This document shows, piece after piece, positions 17,710-26,663 of a stretch of DNA of 64,000 bases. The stretch covers positions 186,001 through 250,000 of the forward strand of contig JARLGU010000031.1 in assembly GCA_031292625.1 (NCBI GenBank), written 5' to 3'. The stretch is from Capsulimonadaceae bacterium. GTDB lineage: Bacteria; Armatimonadota; Armatimonadia; Armatimonadales; Capsulimonadaceae. The notes beneath the pieces are model-generated. The model was given only the letters and a program-made list of their open reading frames with translations. It was not told the DNA's origin and ran no database searches. Position numbers and translations under genes: made by a program. Positions within the stretch are counted from its first letter, which is position 1, and the number at the start of each line of letters is the position of its first letter.

Positions 17710-20178
17710 TTACAAAGACTTCGTCGAACTCGTGGCCGTCGTAACCGCCGTCGAAGTCGTGGACGGCGACGGCAGATAGAGCGTCGCGTCGGCTGACGCA
17801 TAGATCCAGTAACCGAAGCCTGGTATGAGGTACGGACTGGCGCTCGATGAGGTGACGGTCAGATACTGCGTCGTGTCCTGGCTCGGATCGTAATAGTACA
17901 GGGTTCCCAAAATGGTCCCACTCCCTACAGCCGACGACCACGCGCTTTTGAGCGCATTCACCTTAATCGTATCGCCGATCGTGACATTGGTCGTAAACGG
18001 GTTGCCGATCTGGTTCCAGCCGGCCTGTAGCGGGATCGCGTAGTAGGTTGTTCCGGTCGTATCTCCCGAAAGCGTCGTGGTTGCAGTGCCCGGGATGCCA
18101 ATCGTGGTGATCGTGATGGATGACGGGAACCTCACCCAGTAGCCTTTGCCAAGCGAGATCTCGGAGGGGACGTTCCAAGCGCTGTTAACCGGATCCCAGA
18201 TCAGGATTCGTGGAGACGTATAGCCGAACAGGTTCGCGAGCGTCAGGCTGCTGTAGTCGTAGGGGATCGAGAAAAATTCGAGGCCCGACGCAAATGTCCG
18301 ATAGGTCGACGCTGGGGCCAGGTCGTTAAGCAGGTTCAGCCCGAGGAAGCTGCCCCAACCGGTCGTAAGGTCGTAGCCGGTCGCGGCGCTGTAGTTAAGA
18401 TTCGTGCCGGATGTGATATCGTGGTAGTCGTTGCTATAGCGGGTGCTGGCCGCGAACTTGTAAAGCGCCGGGTTGATTTCGCCGATCGCGGCCAAGCCGT
18501 TCGCAACGCGCTTCTGATTGAGCAGGGCCGTGAACGCCGCCCAAAGCGGCGTCGCGGCGCTCGTTCCGCCGACGGATGCCCATGCGTTCGTTGTCGCGGT
18601 TGCCGCAGTGTAGATATCGTACCCGGTCACTGGATCGCCGTTGAGGGCGACATCGGGGACGTTGCGCATCGTGTTTGATGCCGTCGCCGTGCTTGAGGAT
18701 CCCATGCTGGACGCGGGGATGTACGTCGACTGAAACGCCGGGATCGACCAGAATGCGCTAATGCCGCCGCCGCTTGCGCCGCCGGTTCCTGCTTCGACGA
18801 GCTTGAGCCCATTGTTCCAGGTCGTCTCGCTCGACCATGTCGTTGTGGCTCCCGTTCCGTTCGTCGTCAGCGATGTGCCGCCGACCGCGCAGACCAGGGG
18901 TTGCGACGCGGGATCGGAGACGGAGAGGGTTTTCGCATTATAGGCGGTAGTAAAGTTGTCGGCCGTATAGGCGCCCTGGTCGCCCGAGGCGATAAATGCC
19001 GATTGTCCTTGCGCCGCCATCTCCGTGAAGATAATGTTTTCGGCGTCTAAATCGGCTGTCGACGTGGTGATTTCTGGAGAGCCCCAGGACATGCTCATAA
19101 TGTTGGGAACGGAACTTGTCCCCGTGTTCGTAGTGTCCGTTGCGATTTCACTCAGTTCGTCGAGCCAGCCTGCGTCGGTGTTTGGTGCTTCGTAGACAAG
19201 GATCTTCGCTTGCGGCGCCATGGCGAGCGCGAGTTCGATGTCCAGTTCTACCTCGGTCTCAGCATCCAGACTGAGGGTCGTCGTACTCTGGCTGTCGACG
19301 GAAACCGCCGTGACCGGCGGAACGTAAGCCGTTTGGGACGTTGTCTTGAAAAGATTGAAATACGTTGAGTAATAAGTTGTATAAGTGGTGATATTGCTCG
19401 ACGAAAAACCGGTGCCCAGCTCGAAGAGCGCGATCACCTGACCGCTTCCCGTCAAGGCCAAGCTGGATATTGTGCTGTATAACCCGTATGCGGAAAGGTA
19501 GTCCGCCGGAGCGAACCCAGCATTCCCGCTGTAGGCGAGCGGCTTCAGGGATGCGCTGGAACTCTCTTCGTCGGGCTGCTTGATTTGATACTGCGGCGAT
19601 CGGAGCGTGGACGTATCCAGCCCGAGAACCGACGCAACCTTGCCTGAAAGCGAATTGGGAACGGCGGGGTTCGAGTCCGCGGCACGATACAAGCGCCCGT
19701 CGGAGGTCCGGTACTGGCGAAGCGTCACGCCAAAAGCGCTTTCGACGCTTGATGCAGGGCCGGAAACGTCAAGGATCGCCCGGTTCGAGTGCTCATGGGT
19801 AACCGTCAGACCTTGAGATGCCGCGTACGCTTTGACGGCATCGTAGTCCGCTTGTGTCGGGCCATAGCCCTCCGTAAACGCGGTGGGTGTTAGGTACTGC
19901 CCGTAAAGTGAATCCGAAGGATCATAGAGGCGGCGCAGCAATTCGCTCAGCGCTTGTTGATTGCGCAAAGGCAATACAATAGCGAGATCGACGTTCTGGG
20001 TGGCCGCCACTTGCCCGACGTACTGGCTGCCGGCTATAAGCGGCTTCAGGTGTCCGGGGAGTGTGACCGCGGCATTGGCGACGGAGCCAAAGGCCTGAAG
20101 AGCCAGACCGCAGCAGCCTATCGCGAGCGCACTCACCCACGGCCTCGTGATTCGAGATCGAGTGATCGCGAAAACCAT
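17710..20178 (-). CDS. Secreted sedolisin (S53) peptidase with C-terminal extension, copy 2
   Basis: 822-residue paralogue of the protein at 6632-9019 with the same order of parts: signal peptide (1 to about 36), prodomain (about 40-190), catalytic domain (about 215-625) and duplicated C-terminal extension (about 630-800), followed here by a short Ser/Thr-rich tail. Catalytic residues are E309 and D313 in EVELD, D400 in ASGDQG and S540 in VGGTSAAT. The first residues MV.AITRSRI are shared with copy 1, fixing the start. It is transcribed alone from a promoter and leader similar to that of copy 1. It should be active on proteins outside the cell at low pH. Confidence 0.92.
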   Translation of the reverse strand: MVFAITRSRITRPWVSALAIGCCGLALQAFGSVANAAVTLPGHLKPLIAGSQYVGQVAATQNVDLAIVLPLRNQQALSELLRRLYDPSDSLYGQYLTPTAFTEGYGPTQADYDAVKAYAASQGLTVTHEHSNRAILDVSGPASSVESAFGVTLRQYRTSDGRLYRAADSNPAVPNSLSGKVASVLGLDTSTLRSPQYQIKQPDEESSSASLKPLAYSGNAGFAPADYLSAYGLYSTISSLALTGSGQVIALFELGTGFSSSNITTYTTYYSTYFNLFKTTSQTAYVPPVTAVSVDSQSTTTLSLDAETEVELDIELALAMAPQAKILVYEAPNTDAGWLDELSEIATDTTNTGTSSVPNIMSMSWGSPEITTSTADLDAENIIFTEMAAQGQSAFIASGDQGAYTADNFTTAYNAKTLSVSDPASQPLVCAVGGTSLTTNGTGATTTWSSETTWNNGLKLVEAGTGGASGGGISAFWSIPAFQSTYIPASSMGSSSTATASNTMRNVPDVALNGDPVTGYDIYTAATATTNAWASVGGTSAATPLWAAFTALLNQKRVANGLAAIGEINPALYKFAASTRYSNDYHDITSGTNLNYSAATGYDLTTGWGSFLGLNLLNDLAPASTYRTFASGLEFFSIPYDYSSLTLANLFGYTSPRILIWDPVNSAWNVPSEISLGKGYWVRFPSSITITTIGIPGTATTTLSGDTTGTTYYAIPLQAGWNQIGNPFTTNVTIGDTIKVNALKSAWSSAVGSGTILGTLYYYDPSQDTTQYLTVTSSSASPYLIPGFGYWIYASADATLYLPSPSTTSTAVTTATSSTKSL

Positions 20179-20263
20179 ATCGGATTATCCTTTCGAGACA
20201 TTCGATCCCGGCGGATCGATTCGCTTCAGTATACCACGCCTAAAGGGTCGCGTTTATGAAGAA
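20179..20263 (-). promoter_or_regulatory. Conserved promoter and leader of sedolisin gene 2
   Basis: On the minus strand this region reads TTCTTCAT, then GTGGTATACTGA (a -10-like TATACT, 20228-20233), GATCCGCCGGGATCGAA and CGAAAGGAT before the ATG. The same blocks, in order, precede sedolisin 1 at 6548-6631. The -35 element is not obvious at consensus distance. Confidence 0.5.
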
Positions 20264-20500
20264 ACGACGGCGCATAAGTTCACGATTGGATGCGACTACG
20301 CCTGGAGACGCCCATAAATCTTCCGCGTTAGGCCCGCCGAGGCTCGGAGAACGTGCCTGGCAGCCTTTCTGACCGGCGTCGAGAATGTGCTAGAGGCCTG
20401 AGCCGACTCTCGTACAGGCATGAATATGCGTCGATTTAGATAGGGTACCATCATGGGCATGCGCATCGCACGAAGCGACTGCGCGCGGAGACCATGAGAT
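20264..20500. other. Gap between divergent sedolisin 2 and TPR gene
   Basis: 237 bp with no convincing open frame and no repeat shared with the other gaps. A possible -10 region for the TPR gene (TAGGGTACCAT, about 20440-20452) is the only signal I see. Confidence 0.4.
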
Positions 20501-22408
20501 ATGTCCGATGAGAGCAAGGCCGCCTATCAGCGCGGGTTGGAGCTGTTTCGAGAAGGGCTGATCGATGATGCGGAGGCGCTTTTTCGCGAGGCATCCGCCC
20601 TCGATGAGAGGTACGCATCCGCGTATGTCGGCCTCGGGATCGTCAAGGCTAGCCGCGGCGAGCGCGATGAGGCTATCGAGTTGTACCGGCGGGCGCTCGC
20701 GCTCGATCCCAACGAACCGGAGGCGCACAACAACATTGGCGTGCTGCTCTATCAAGCCGGCGACTGGGAAGGGGCCATCCGCGAGTATCAGGCGGTGCTG
20801 GAGTTTCTTCCCGATGCCGCGCCAATCCATGTGAACATCGGGAACGCGTACTTGCTCGGCGGGCAGCTTGAGCGGGCTCGCGAGTCGTATGACGCTGCGA
20901 TCAGGATCGCGCCAGACCTGCCCGAGGCGCACCATGCCCTTGCAATGCTCCATGCGCACCAGGGCGACACCGCCGGTTGGCTTCGTGAGCTGGAGGAGAC
21001 CGTCCGAGTCGCCCCGGAAACCCCGGGCGCTCACGCGGACCTTGGGTTCGCCTATTTCAACGCCGGGCGCTTTGAAGACACCGTGATCGCGCTCCAGCGG
21101 GCCGTCGATCTTGGCCTCCAGGATGCGCGCTTGTTCCTTGGGCTCGGGCTGGCGCATTTCAACCGGGGAGATGTTGCGCTCGCGCTTGGAAGCCTGCATA
21201 CTGCGAACGGTCTTTCGCCGGAAAACCCCGAAATCTTTCACCATCTAGGGTTCATTCAGTTCGTCACCGGCCAGACGGATGCGGCAATCGAGGCATGGGC
21301 TGAGGTGACGCGGCTGGCGCCCGATCAAGCTCAGGCGCATCAGAATTTGGGGAGCGCGCTTCTGGAAGTCGGGCGATACGATGACGCAATCGCCGAGTTT
21401 GAGACCGTGGCGGTTCTCGCGCCGGCCGCCTTCGAGCCGCTCCTGCTGATAGCCATCGCGAACGACCGCAAGGGCGATCTGGATGCGTCGCTCGCGGCGG
21501 TAGAGCGCGTCTACGCACTCGATCCGGGCAATGCTCCCGCTCACCACCAGCATGGCGTGATCCTTATGCAGCGCGGGCAAGAGGACGAGGGGATCGCGCA
21601 ATATCGCAAGGCGATCGAACTTGCGCCGGAGTATCCGGACCCGCACCTTTCGCTCGGCGTTTACTATGCCGGCAAAGGCAATGCGGACGACGCCATCGCG
21701 GAGTTGACGGAAGCCGGTCGCCTCAACCCGCAGGATGCCCGTCCGTTGACGCAAATTGGCGTCATCCACCAGGCGCTTGGACGCTCCGAGGAGGCTTTCG
21801 AGGCCTATTCCGCCGCGATCGAGCGAAATCCAGCGGATGCGCAGGCGCTGTTCAATATTGCGATGATTCTATGGACGAATAAACAACCAGACCAGGCGCT
21901 CGATGCCATGCGGCGCGCCGCGACCGCCGATCCGAATGACCCGGCGGCGCTTTCAAACCTTGGCGTGATGCTTATGCAGTCCGGCCAGGCGGAGGGCGCG
22001 ATCGAGACGTTTCGGGCGGCGACGAAACTTCTGCCGCAGAACTCGTCGCTGGAACATAATCTCGGACTCGCATTTTTGCAGACTCGGCAAACGCATGCCG
22101 CGGTCGCCGCGCTTCGCCGCTCGGTGACGATCGACCCCGAGAACGCGCACGCCCATTTCGACCTGGCGCGCTCTCTTATGGCAACCGGCGACCTCGCCAG
22201 CGCGACGGCCTCGCTCCGGGAGGTTGTGAGGCTTCGTCCCGACGACAAGGAGGCCGCCGAACTACTCGAACGGACCGTTGTCGCATCCGTGTCAGGCGAC
22301 GGCGTCGAGTCGCCCGCCGCAGAATCGGAAAGGGAGTCTTTAGAACCCGCTGCCGCCGCCGAAAAGGCTGGCTGGCTCAAAGGACTTTTCGGCAAGAAGC
22401 AGGGATAA
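20501..22408 (+). CDS. Tetratricopeptide-repeat protein
   Basis: 635-residue all-helical protein made almost entirely of about 17 TPR units of 34 residues, from residue 3 to about 585 (for example AYVGLGIVKASRGERDEAIE, then LGVMLMQSGQAEGAIETFR). An Ala/Glu-rich linker and the C-terminal tail KAGWLKGLFGKKQG follow. It has no signal peptide or membrane helix, so it is probably a cytoplasmic scaffold. The basic amphipathic tail could touch the membrane. It resembles O-GlcNAc-transferase-type TPR arrays but lacks any catalytic domain. The partner is unknown; no neighbour suggests one. Confidence 0.85.
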   Translation: MSDESKAAYQRGLELFREGLIDDAEALFREASALDERYASAYVGLGIVKASRGERDEAIELYRRALALDPNEPEAHNNIGVLLYQAGDWEGAIREYQAVLEFLPDAAPIHVNIGNAYLLGGQLERARESYDAAIRIAPDLPEAHHALAMLHAHQGDTAGWLRELEETVRVAPETPGAHADLGFAYFNAGRFEDTVIALQRAVDLGLQDARLFLGLGLAHFNRGDVALALGSLHTANGLSPENPEIFHHLGFIQFVTGQTDAAIEAWAEVTRLAPDQAQAHQNLGSALLEVGRYDDAIAEFETVAVLAPAAFEPLLLIAIANDRKGDLDASLAAVERVYALDPGNAPAHHQHGVILMQRGQEDEGIAQYRKAIELAPEYPDPHLSLGVYYAGKGNADDAIAELTEAGRLNPQDARPLTQIGVIHQALGRSEEAFEAYSAAIERNPADAQALFNIAMILWTNKQPDQALDAMRRAATADPNDPAALSNLGVMLMQSGQAEGAIETFRAATKLLPQNSSLEHNLGLAFLQTRQTHAAVAALRRSVTIDPENAHAHFDLARSLMATGDLASATASLREVVRLRPDDKEAAELLERTVVASVSGDGVESPAAESERESLEPAAAAEKAGWLKGLFGKKQG

Positions 22409-22420
22409 GCGGCCGTAATG

Positions 22421-22445
22421 AAAAAGCGCCCGCATCGCGGACGCT
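22421..22445 (-). terminator. Rho-independent terminator for the 96-residue exported protein gene
   Basis: Arms AGCGCCCGC and GCGGACGCT (22425-22433, 22437-22445). On the minus strand it is followed by five Ts. It may also stop the convergent TPR transcript. Confidence 0.7.
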
Positions 22446-22482
22446 AGGCAAAGGCGGGCGGCGGCGCTCTCAGCGAGACGCA

Positions 22483-22773
22483 TTAGCAGATCATCGCCGA
22501 GTAGTCTACGGCGGAAGCGTCCTTGTCTTCGTCCTCATCGAGTTGCAGAGTGTGCATCATCAGGTCCTGGTCGTCGGAGAGGTCCGCCGGTCGAATGGTC
22601 GCCGGCCGCGTATTTCCTTTTCCTTGCAACACGCGCATCTCGTCCATTTTGGATGAAACCGGCGCGAGCATGGCGGATCGGCTCGGAGCGATTACCCGGC
22701 TGCTGGCGAGGACGCACGTGCCGGACATCGTCAGCAGAATGATCGTCAGTACGAGAGATCTAATTTCTTTCAT
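22483..22773 (-). CDS. Small exported protein of unknown function
   Basis: 96 residues with a clear signal peptide (1-23, ending CVLASS) and a mature part rich in acidic residues near the end (LDEDEDKDASAVDYS). A GGGGAAT ribosome site precedes the ATG and a terminator follows, so it looks like a real single-gene unit. The mature chain is Met-rich and has one cysteine as its last residue. I do not recognise the family. Confidence 0.65.
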   Translation of the reverse strand: MKEIRSLVLTIILLTMSGTCVLASSRVIAPSRSAMLAPVSSKMDEMRVLQGKGNTRPATIRPADLSDDQDLMMHTLQLDEDEDKDASAVDYSAMIC

Positions 22774-22933
22774 CGTAATTCCCCAGACGCCGCTTTCACT
22801 ATCAATAAAACTCTCAAATTGTCGAAACTGTTCCTCGTGCTAGGCATGAAGTGTCATTCCGCCATCGGATGCGATTTCAAACTCAAGTTCCTAAAGAGCT
22901 GCCAGCGCCCGGTCGTGGGCCCGAAAAACGCGA

Positions 22934-22965
22934 AAGGCCATGATGCGGATTGGCATCATAGCCTT
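22934..22965. terminator. Probable bidirectional terminator below the zinc-ribbon gene
   Basis: Arms AAGGCCATGATGC and GCATCATAGCCTT (13 bp with one mismatch) around GGATTG. A T-rich stretch follows on both strands (AATTTTCC on plus, TTCGCGTTTTTC on minus). Confidence 0.65.
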
Positions 22966-23025
22966 AATTTTCCACGCGACGGTGCGCAGTTCTTATCTTT
23001 TTGCGTGCGACGTCCCCGCTGGGCC

Positions 23026-23223
23026 TTATAGCGCCTGGTTCTGATCGGCAACCGTGGCTCCGCAATTCGGGCACTTAGTCGCGGTTCGCGCCACATCGGC
23101 GTCGCATCGTGGACAAGCCACTGGGCCGGGTCGCGCGCTGCTGACGCTCGCTTTGAGCACAATCAACGGAATTGCAACCGTGAGAATCCCCACACACAGC
23201 GTTAGAGTTCCTTGAAGAGGCAT
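23026..23223 (-). CDS. Small membrane-anchored zinc-ribbon protein
   Basis: 65 residues: one N-terminal membrane helix (about 7-25), then a double CxxC zinc ribbon, CPRCDAD and CPNCGATVADQ, at about 37-56. Proteins of this shape often serve as anchors or protein-interaction modules, but no function can be assigned. An AAAGGCGGT site precedes the start. The terminal repeat of R2 element a begins 33 bp upstream, so the promoter may overlap the element end. Confidence 0.7.
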   Translation of the reverse strand: MPLQGTLTLCVGILTVAIPLIVLKASVSSARPGPVACPRCDADVARTATKCPNCGATVADQNQAL

Positions 23224-23255
23224 TTTCGACCGCCTTTCACTTCGCCGTTACTGAA

Positions 23256-23510
23256 AGCGTGTGTAATAAACTGGCGTATTGCGAGAAAGATTCAGGACGG
23301 CTCATGCCGCCGGGGCATTCTTTCGCCCGCGCCTCGTTCACGGCGGTGACTGACGTTGCCTCGTCAACACGCGAACGGCCTTTTGCCGCAGCCGTCCGAT
23401 CCCAGCGCACATCGTGAAGCAGTGAAAGCGATGCGCCGCCCTTTAATCAAAAACGGCCACGGCGGCCGCAGAAGCCGTCTTACAGAACCTTTCGATTTTC
23501 TACACACGCT
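23256..23510 (-). repeat. R2 element copy a, MITE-like, 255 bp with 10-bp terminal inverted repeats
   Basis: Bounded by AGCGTGTGTA (23256-23265) and TACACACGCT (23501-23510), an exact inverted pair, with CTGA close to each outer edge. Read on the minus strand it matches copies at 36853 and 38453 over most of its length, including CACTGCTTCACGATG.GCGC and GGCAAAAGGCCGT.CGC. It carries the hairpin CGGCC-GCCGT-GGCCG plus TTTTT, a terminator shape. It has no conserved open frame. The rest of the gap to 23682 shows nothing. Confidence 0.8.
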
Positions 23511-23682
23511 CTGAGCAAAGTTGAGTACACTGACCTCCATTATACCAGAGCCGCGCTCCGAATTGGCATGCGTCAATCGGCCGAAAAGGGGATATTCGGT
23601 TTGCTGCGCAAGAGAGCCTGCCGGTCCCATCGCTGATTTGCGGCACGGCAGGCCCTCAAAGGGCTCCATTGCTCTTCGCAGG

Positions 23683-24108
23683 CTACTGAGATGCGCCCGT
23701 AAACGTATAGGTGCCCGGCAGTGCGCTGTCCGTAATTGTGCAGACAAGCGCTCCATTCGTATTCGTGAAGGTCAGAACGGCCGTCGATGTGGAAACTGCG
23801 CCATCGGCGCTCGTTGTCGTTACGTCCAAGTTTGCGGTTCCGCTCGTCGCGCTCGTGACGCTCGCCGTTCCGGTGAATGTCGAATTGTCTCCGCTATTGG
23901 GAAAATTGGTAATGGAGCCGTTTGTCGCGCCATTGGATTTGAGCGTGACCGTCGCGGAACTCGATATTCCGCTGTGGACAAATGTTCCGGCGAACGTTCC
24001 AGAGAATGAGAAGAGATTGTTAACTGCATTCGATGCCGAACTGCAACCCGCCAATGAAATGGCGGCAGCGAGGACGGCGATCAGTGTCAGTGCGCGAGCG
24101 GTATGCAT
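23683..24108 (-). CDS. Small lipoprotein, tandem paralogue 1
   Basis: 141 residues with a lipoprotein signal ending in the lipobox SLAGC (about residue 20). The mature part is a Ser/Thr/Gly-rich beta-type domain beginning SSASNAVNNLFSFSGTFAGTFVHSG. It is clearly related to the next gene upstream (24272-24691). The start ATG 24108 (MHTARALTLIA) was preferred to the open-frame start 14 codons earlier, because it begins the signal peptide. Function unknown; it is probably a surface or periplasmic lipid-anchored domain. Confidence 0.75.
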   Translation of the reverse strand: MHTARALTLIAVLAAAISLAGCSSASNAVNNLFSFSGTFAGTFVHSGISSSATVTLKSNGATNGSITNFPNSGDNSTFTGTASVTSATSGTANLDVTTTSADGAVSTSTAVLTFTNTNGALVCTITDSALPGTYTFTGASQ

Positions 24109-24271
24109 GAAATGAGCTCCTGTTTTTGCGAAGTGCGCTTCTACGGACAAAGGCGTTGCCTTTGTTATTGTCCGCGAATTGGGTCCGGCTTTTAGATAAA
24201 ATCTAGTTTGTATTAGAATAATGGGAATACAGGCAGCATCGGTGCGCCGAAGTATTGCGAATCGCGTCGAT

Positions 24272-24691
24272 CTACTGCACCGTAAAGGTGAATATGTCCC
24301 CCGGCAAGGCGCTTGCGGTCAGCGTACACGACAGCACATTGTTTGCGTATGAGTATGTCAACACGGCCGTCGACGACGTTGTGGTGGTCCCATCGCTGTC
24401 CGAAACGTCCATGTCGACCGTGCCGGCCGTTAGCGAACTCGGCTTCGCTTGTCCCGTAAACGTGGCGGTGTCGCCGGTGGTTGGAAAACTTGTAATCGAT
24501 CCGTGAAAGGCGCCTTTGCCCGTGGCCGTGATTGTCGCGTTGCTCGTGATGCCGCTGTGTACGAACGATCCGGTGTACGTGCCGTGGAACGAAAGCAGGT
24601 CCGCGACGGCGTTAGATGCGGCGCCGCAACCGGCGAGCGCGCCCATCGCGGCGAGAGCGAGTATTAAGGTGAGTGCATGAACGATACGCAT
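24272..24691 (-). CDS. Small lipoprotein, tandem paralogue 2
   Basis: 139 residues. Signal peptide with lipobox ALAGC at about 17-21, then a domain starting GAASNAVADLLSFHGTYTGSFVHSG that parallels the neighbour at 23683-24108 almost position by position, including the GSIT.FP..GD..TFTG block. Each has its own ATG, and the gap between them (163 bp) is AT-rich. They look like a recent tandem duplication that has since diverged. The family is not recognised. Confidence 0.75.
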   Translation of the reverse strand: MRIVHALTLILALAAMGALAGCGAASNAVADLLSFHGTYTGSFVHSGITSNATITATGKGAFHGSITSFPTTGDTATFTGQAKPSSLTAGTVDMDVSDSDGTTTTSSTAVLTYSYANNVLSCTLTASALPGDIFTFTVQ

Positions 24692-24892
24692 AGGATAATC
24701 TCCTGCCTTAAAGTTTTTGGGCTTTTAAAGGCGCTGCAGTCTGACCGAGACAATTATCGGCAAAAGCAGGTAATTATTACAGGTTGAATCGATCTCGATC
24801 GGACGACCGTGTTTGCACGCTGTGCCGCGACGATTTAATGCGCCGCGGACATCTGATGGCCGCGTTATCGGCAGGAAGGGACAAGAAAATTT

Positions 24893-25855
24893 ATGGAATA
24901 TCGCAAATTGGGGAAATACGGCATTCGCGTGAGCGCGGTGTCGCTGGGCTCGTGGCTGACCTACGGCAACGCGTCATCGGACCAGTCCGCCGAGCAGTGC
25001 GTCGATCGGGCCTACGAGCTTGGAATCAATTTCTTCGATACCGCGAACGTCTATGCGGGCGGCGAGGCTGAACGAGTCGTCGGCAAAGCGCTCGCGAAAT
25101 ACGAACGCTCGTCGTACGTTCTGGCTACCAAAGTATTCTTCCCGATGGGCAGCGGCCCAAACGATCGCGGTCTCTCTCGTAAGCACATTTTCGAGCAGTG
25201 CCATAAATCGCTTGCCCGTCTTGGCGTCGACTACATCGACCTCTATCAATGCCACCGCTATGATCCGTCGACGCCGCTCGAAGAGACGCTCGTTGCGCTC
25301 GACGACCTGGCGCGGCAGGGCAAGATCTTGTATTACGGCGTCTCTGAGTGGAGCGCTCAGCAGATCGCGCACGCGACCGATGTGATTCGTCTACGCGGGC
25401 TGCATCCCATCGTGTCCAATCAGCCGCAGTACAATATGCTCAATCGCAACATCGAGAAAGAGGTGATTCCGGTCTGCGAACGCGAGGGAATCGGCCAGGT
25501 TGTCTTCTCGCCGCTCGCGCAGGGGCTGCTGACCGGCAAGTACAAGCCCGGCCAACCGTTGCCCGAAGGAAGCCGGGCTAGCGACCCCAAGCAGAACATG
25601 TTCATGGGCGGCGGCAAGCTTGACGATTCGCTGCTTGAGTCGATTCAGAAGCTGCAGCCGATCGCGGCGGAATCCGGCCTGAGCATGGCGCAGCTTGCCC
25701 TTGCCTGGTGCTTGCGCAAGGAAAACATCTCCAGCGTGATCATCGGCGCAAGCAAAACGTCGCAGGTCGACGACAACGTCGTTGCAGCCGATACGAAGCT
25801 GTCCGCGCACGTCGCGGCGAAGATCGATGAAGCTCTTGGCAAATCCGAGGCTTGA
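24893..25855 (+). CDS. Aldo/keto reductase, Kv-beta/YghZ-like
   Basis: 320-residue NADPH-dependent oxidoreductase with a TIM-barrel fold. The catalytic set is visible: D in FFDTANVYAGG (about 44-54), K in ATKVFFP (about 82), H in YQCHRYDPS (about 124). The NADPH-binding C-terminus is also clear (VIIGASKTSQVDDNV). The family resembles voltage-channel beta subunits and E. coli YghZ, which reduces small aldehydes such as methylglyoxal. A GGAAGGGAC site precedes the ATG. It begins a same-strand row with the UlaG-like hydrolase, nadD and kdsB with 27-37 bp gaps. Confidence 0.9.
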   Translation: MEYRKLGKYGIRVSAVSLGSWLTYGNASSDQSAEQCVDRAYELGINFFDTANVYAGGEAERVVGKALAKYERSSYVLATKVFFPMGSGPNDRGLSRKHIFEQCHKSLARLGVDYIDLYQCHRYDPSTPLEETLVALDDLARQGKILYYGVSEWSAQQIAHATDVIRLRGLHPIVSNQPQYNMLNRNIEKEVIPVCEREGIGQVVFSPLAQGLLTGKYKPGQPLPEGSRASDPKQNMFMGGGKLDDSLLESIQKLQPIAAESGLSMAQLALAWCLRKENISSVIIGASKTSQVDDNVVAADTKLSAHVAAKIDEALGKSEA

Positions 25856-25882
25856 GCGACGCCCACGAAGGGAGGCACGGCA

Positions 25883-26626
25883 ATGGCTCTGGAGAATGGC
25901 TCAAAGATAACCTACCTTGGCCACTCGACATTTCACATCTTGACGCCGGGCGGCAAGGCGATGCTGATCGATCCCTGGGTGCGCAATAATCCGCGCTGTC
26001 CGGCGGAGTGGCATTCCAGGGCTGAGAACGTGGACTATATTCTGGTGACCCACGGGCACTACGATCATATTGGCGACGCCGTGCAAATCGGCGTCGCCTG
26101 CCAGCCGCTCACCGTCGCTGTCTACGAGACCGCTGTATGGCTAGGCGGCAAGGGACTGACAAACGTCGAGGACATGAACAAGGGCGGCACGCTTGCGCTT
26201 GCCGGCAGCGATACGATACGCGTCACAATGGTGCACGCCGATCATTCGTGCGGAATTACCGATGGCGACCAGATCGTCTATGGCGGCGAGGCGGCCGGTT
26301 ACGTGATTGAGCTCGAGGATGGCTTTCGCATCTATCACGCCGGCGACACGGCCGTGTTCGGCGACATGCGCATCATCGCGGAAATCTACAACCCGGATCT
26401 TGTTCTCCTGCCGATCGGGGACCGGTACGTGATGTCGCCGCAAGAGGCGGCGTTTGCCACGCGGCTCCTCAACGCGCGCGCCGTTATCCCCATGCACTAC
26501 GCGACGTACCCGGTTCTCACAGGCGCCCCGGAGGCGTTCATCAAATTGGTCGACCCATCGGTCGACGTGATCGTGCTCGAACCAGGGCAGGCACACAAGC
26601 TACCGGCGGCCGAGGAGGGAGACTGA
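25883..26626 (+). CDS. UPF0173/UlaG-like metal-dependent hydrolase
   Basis: 247-residue metallo-beta-lactamase-fold protein. The metal motif THGHYDHIGD is at about residues 55-64, preceded by the strand LGHSTFHILTPGGKAMLIDPW. A downstream HAD.S and YHAGDTAVFGD supply further ligands. The family is widespread and often annotated as L-ascorbate-6-phosphate lactonase-like, but its natural substrate is not known. Second gene of the aldo/keto reductase row. Confidence 0.88.
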   Translation: MALENGSKITYLGHSTFHILTPGGKAMLIDPWVRNNPRCPAEWHSRAENVDYILVTHGHYDHIGDAVQIGVACQPLTVAVYETAVWLGGKGLTNVEDMNKGGTLALAGSDTIRVTMVHADHSCGITDGDQIVYGGEAAGYVIELEDGFRIYHAGDTAVFGDMRIIAEIYNPDLVLLPIGDRYVMSPQEAAFATRLLNARAVIPMHYATYPVLTGAPEAFIKLVDPSVDVIVLEPGQAHKLPAAEEGD

Positions 26627-26663
26627 AGACCACGTAGGGCGATTACCGGGGTACCATTACGAC

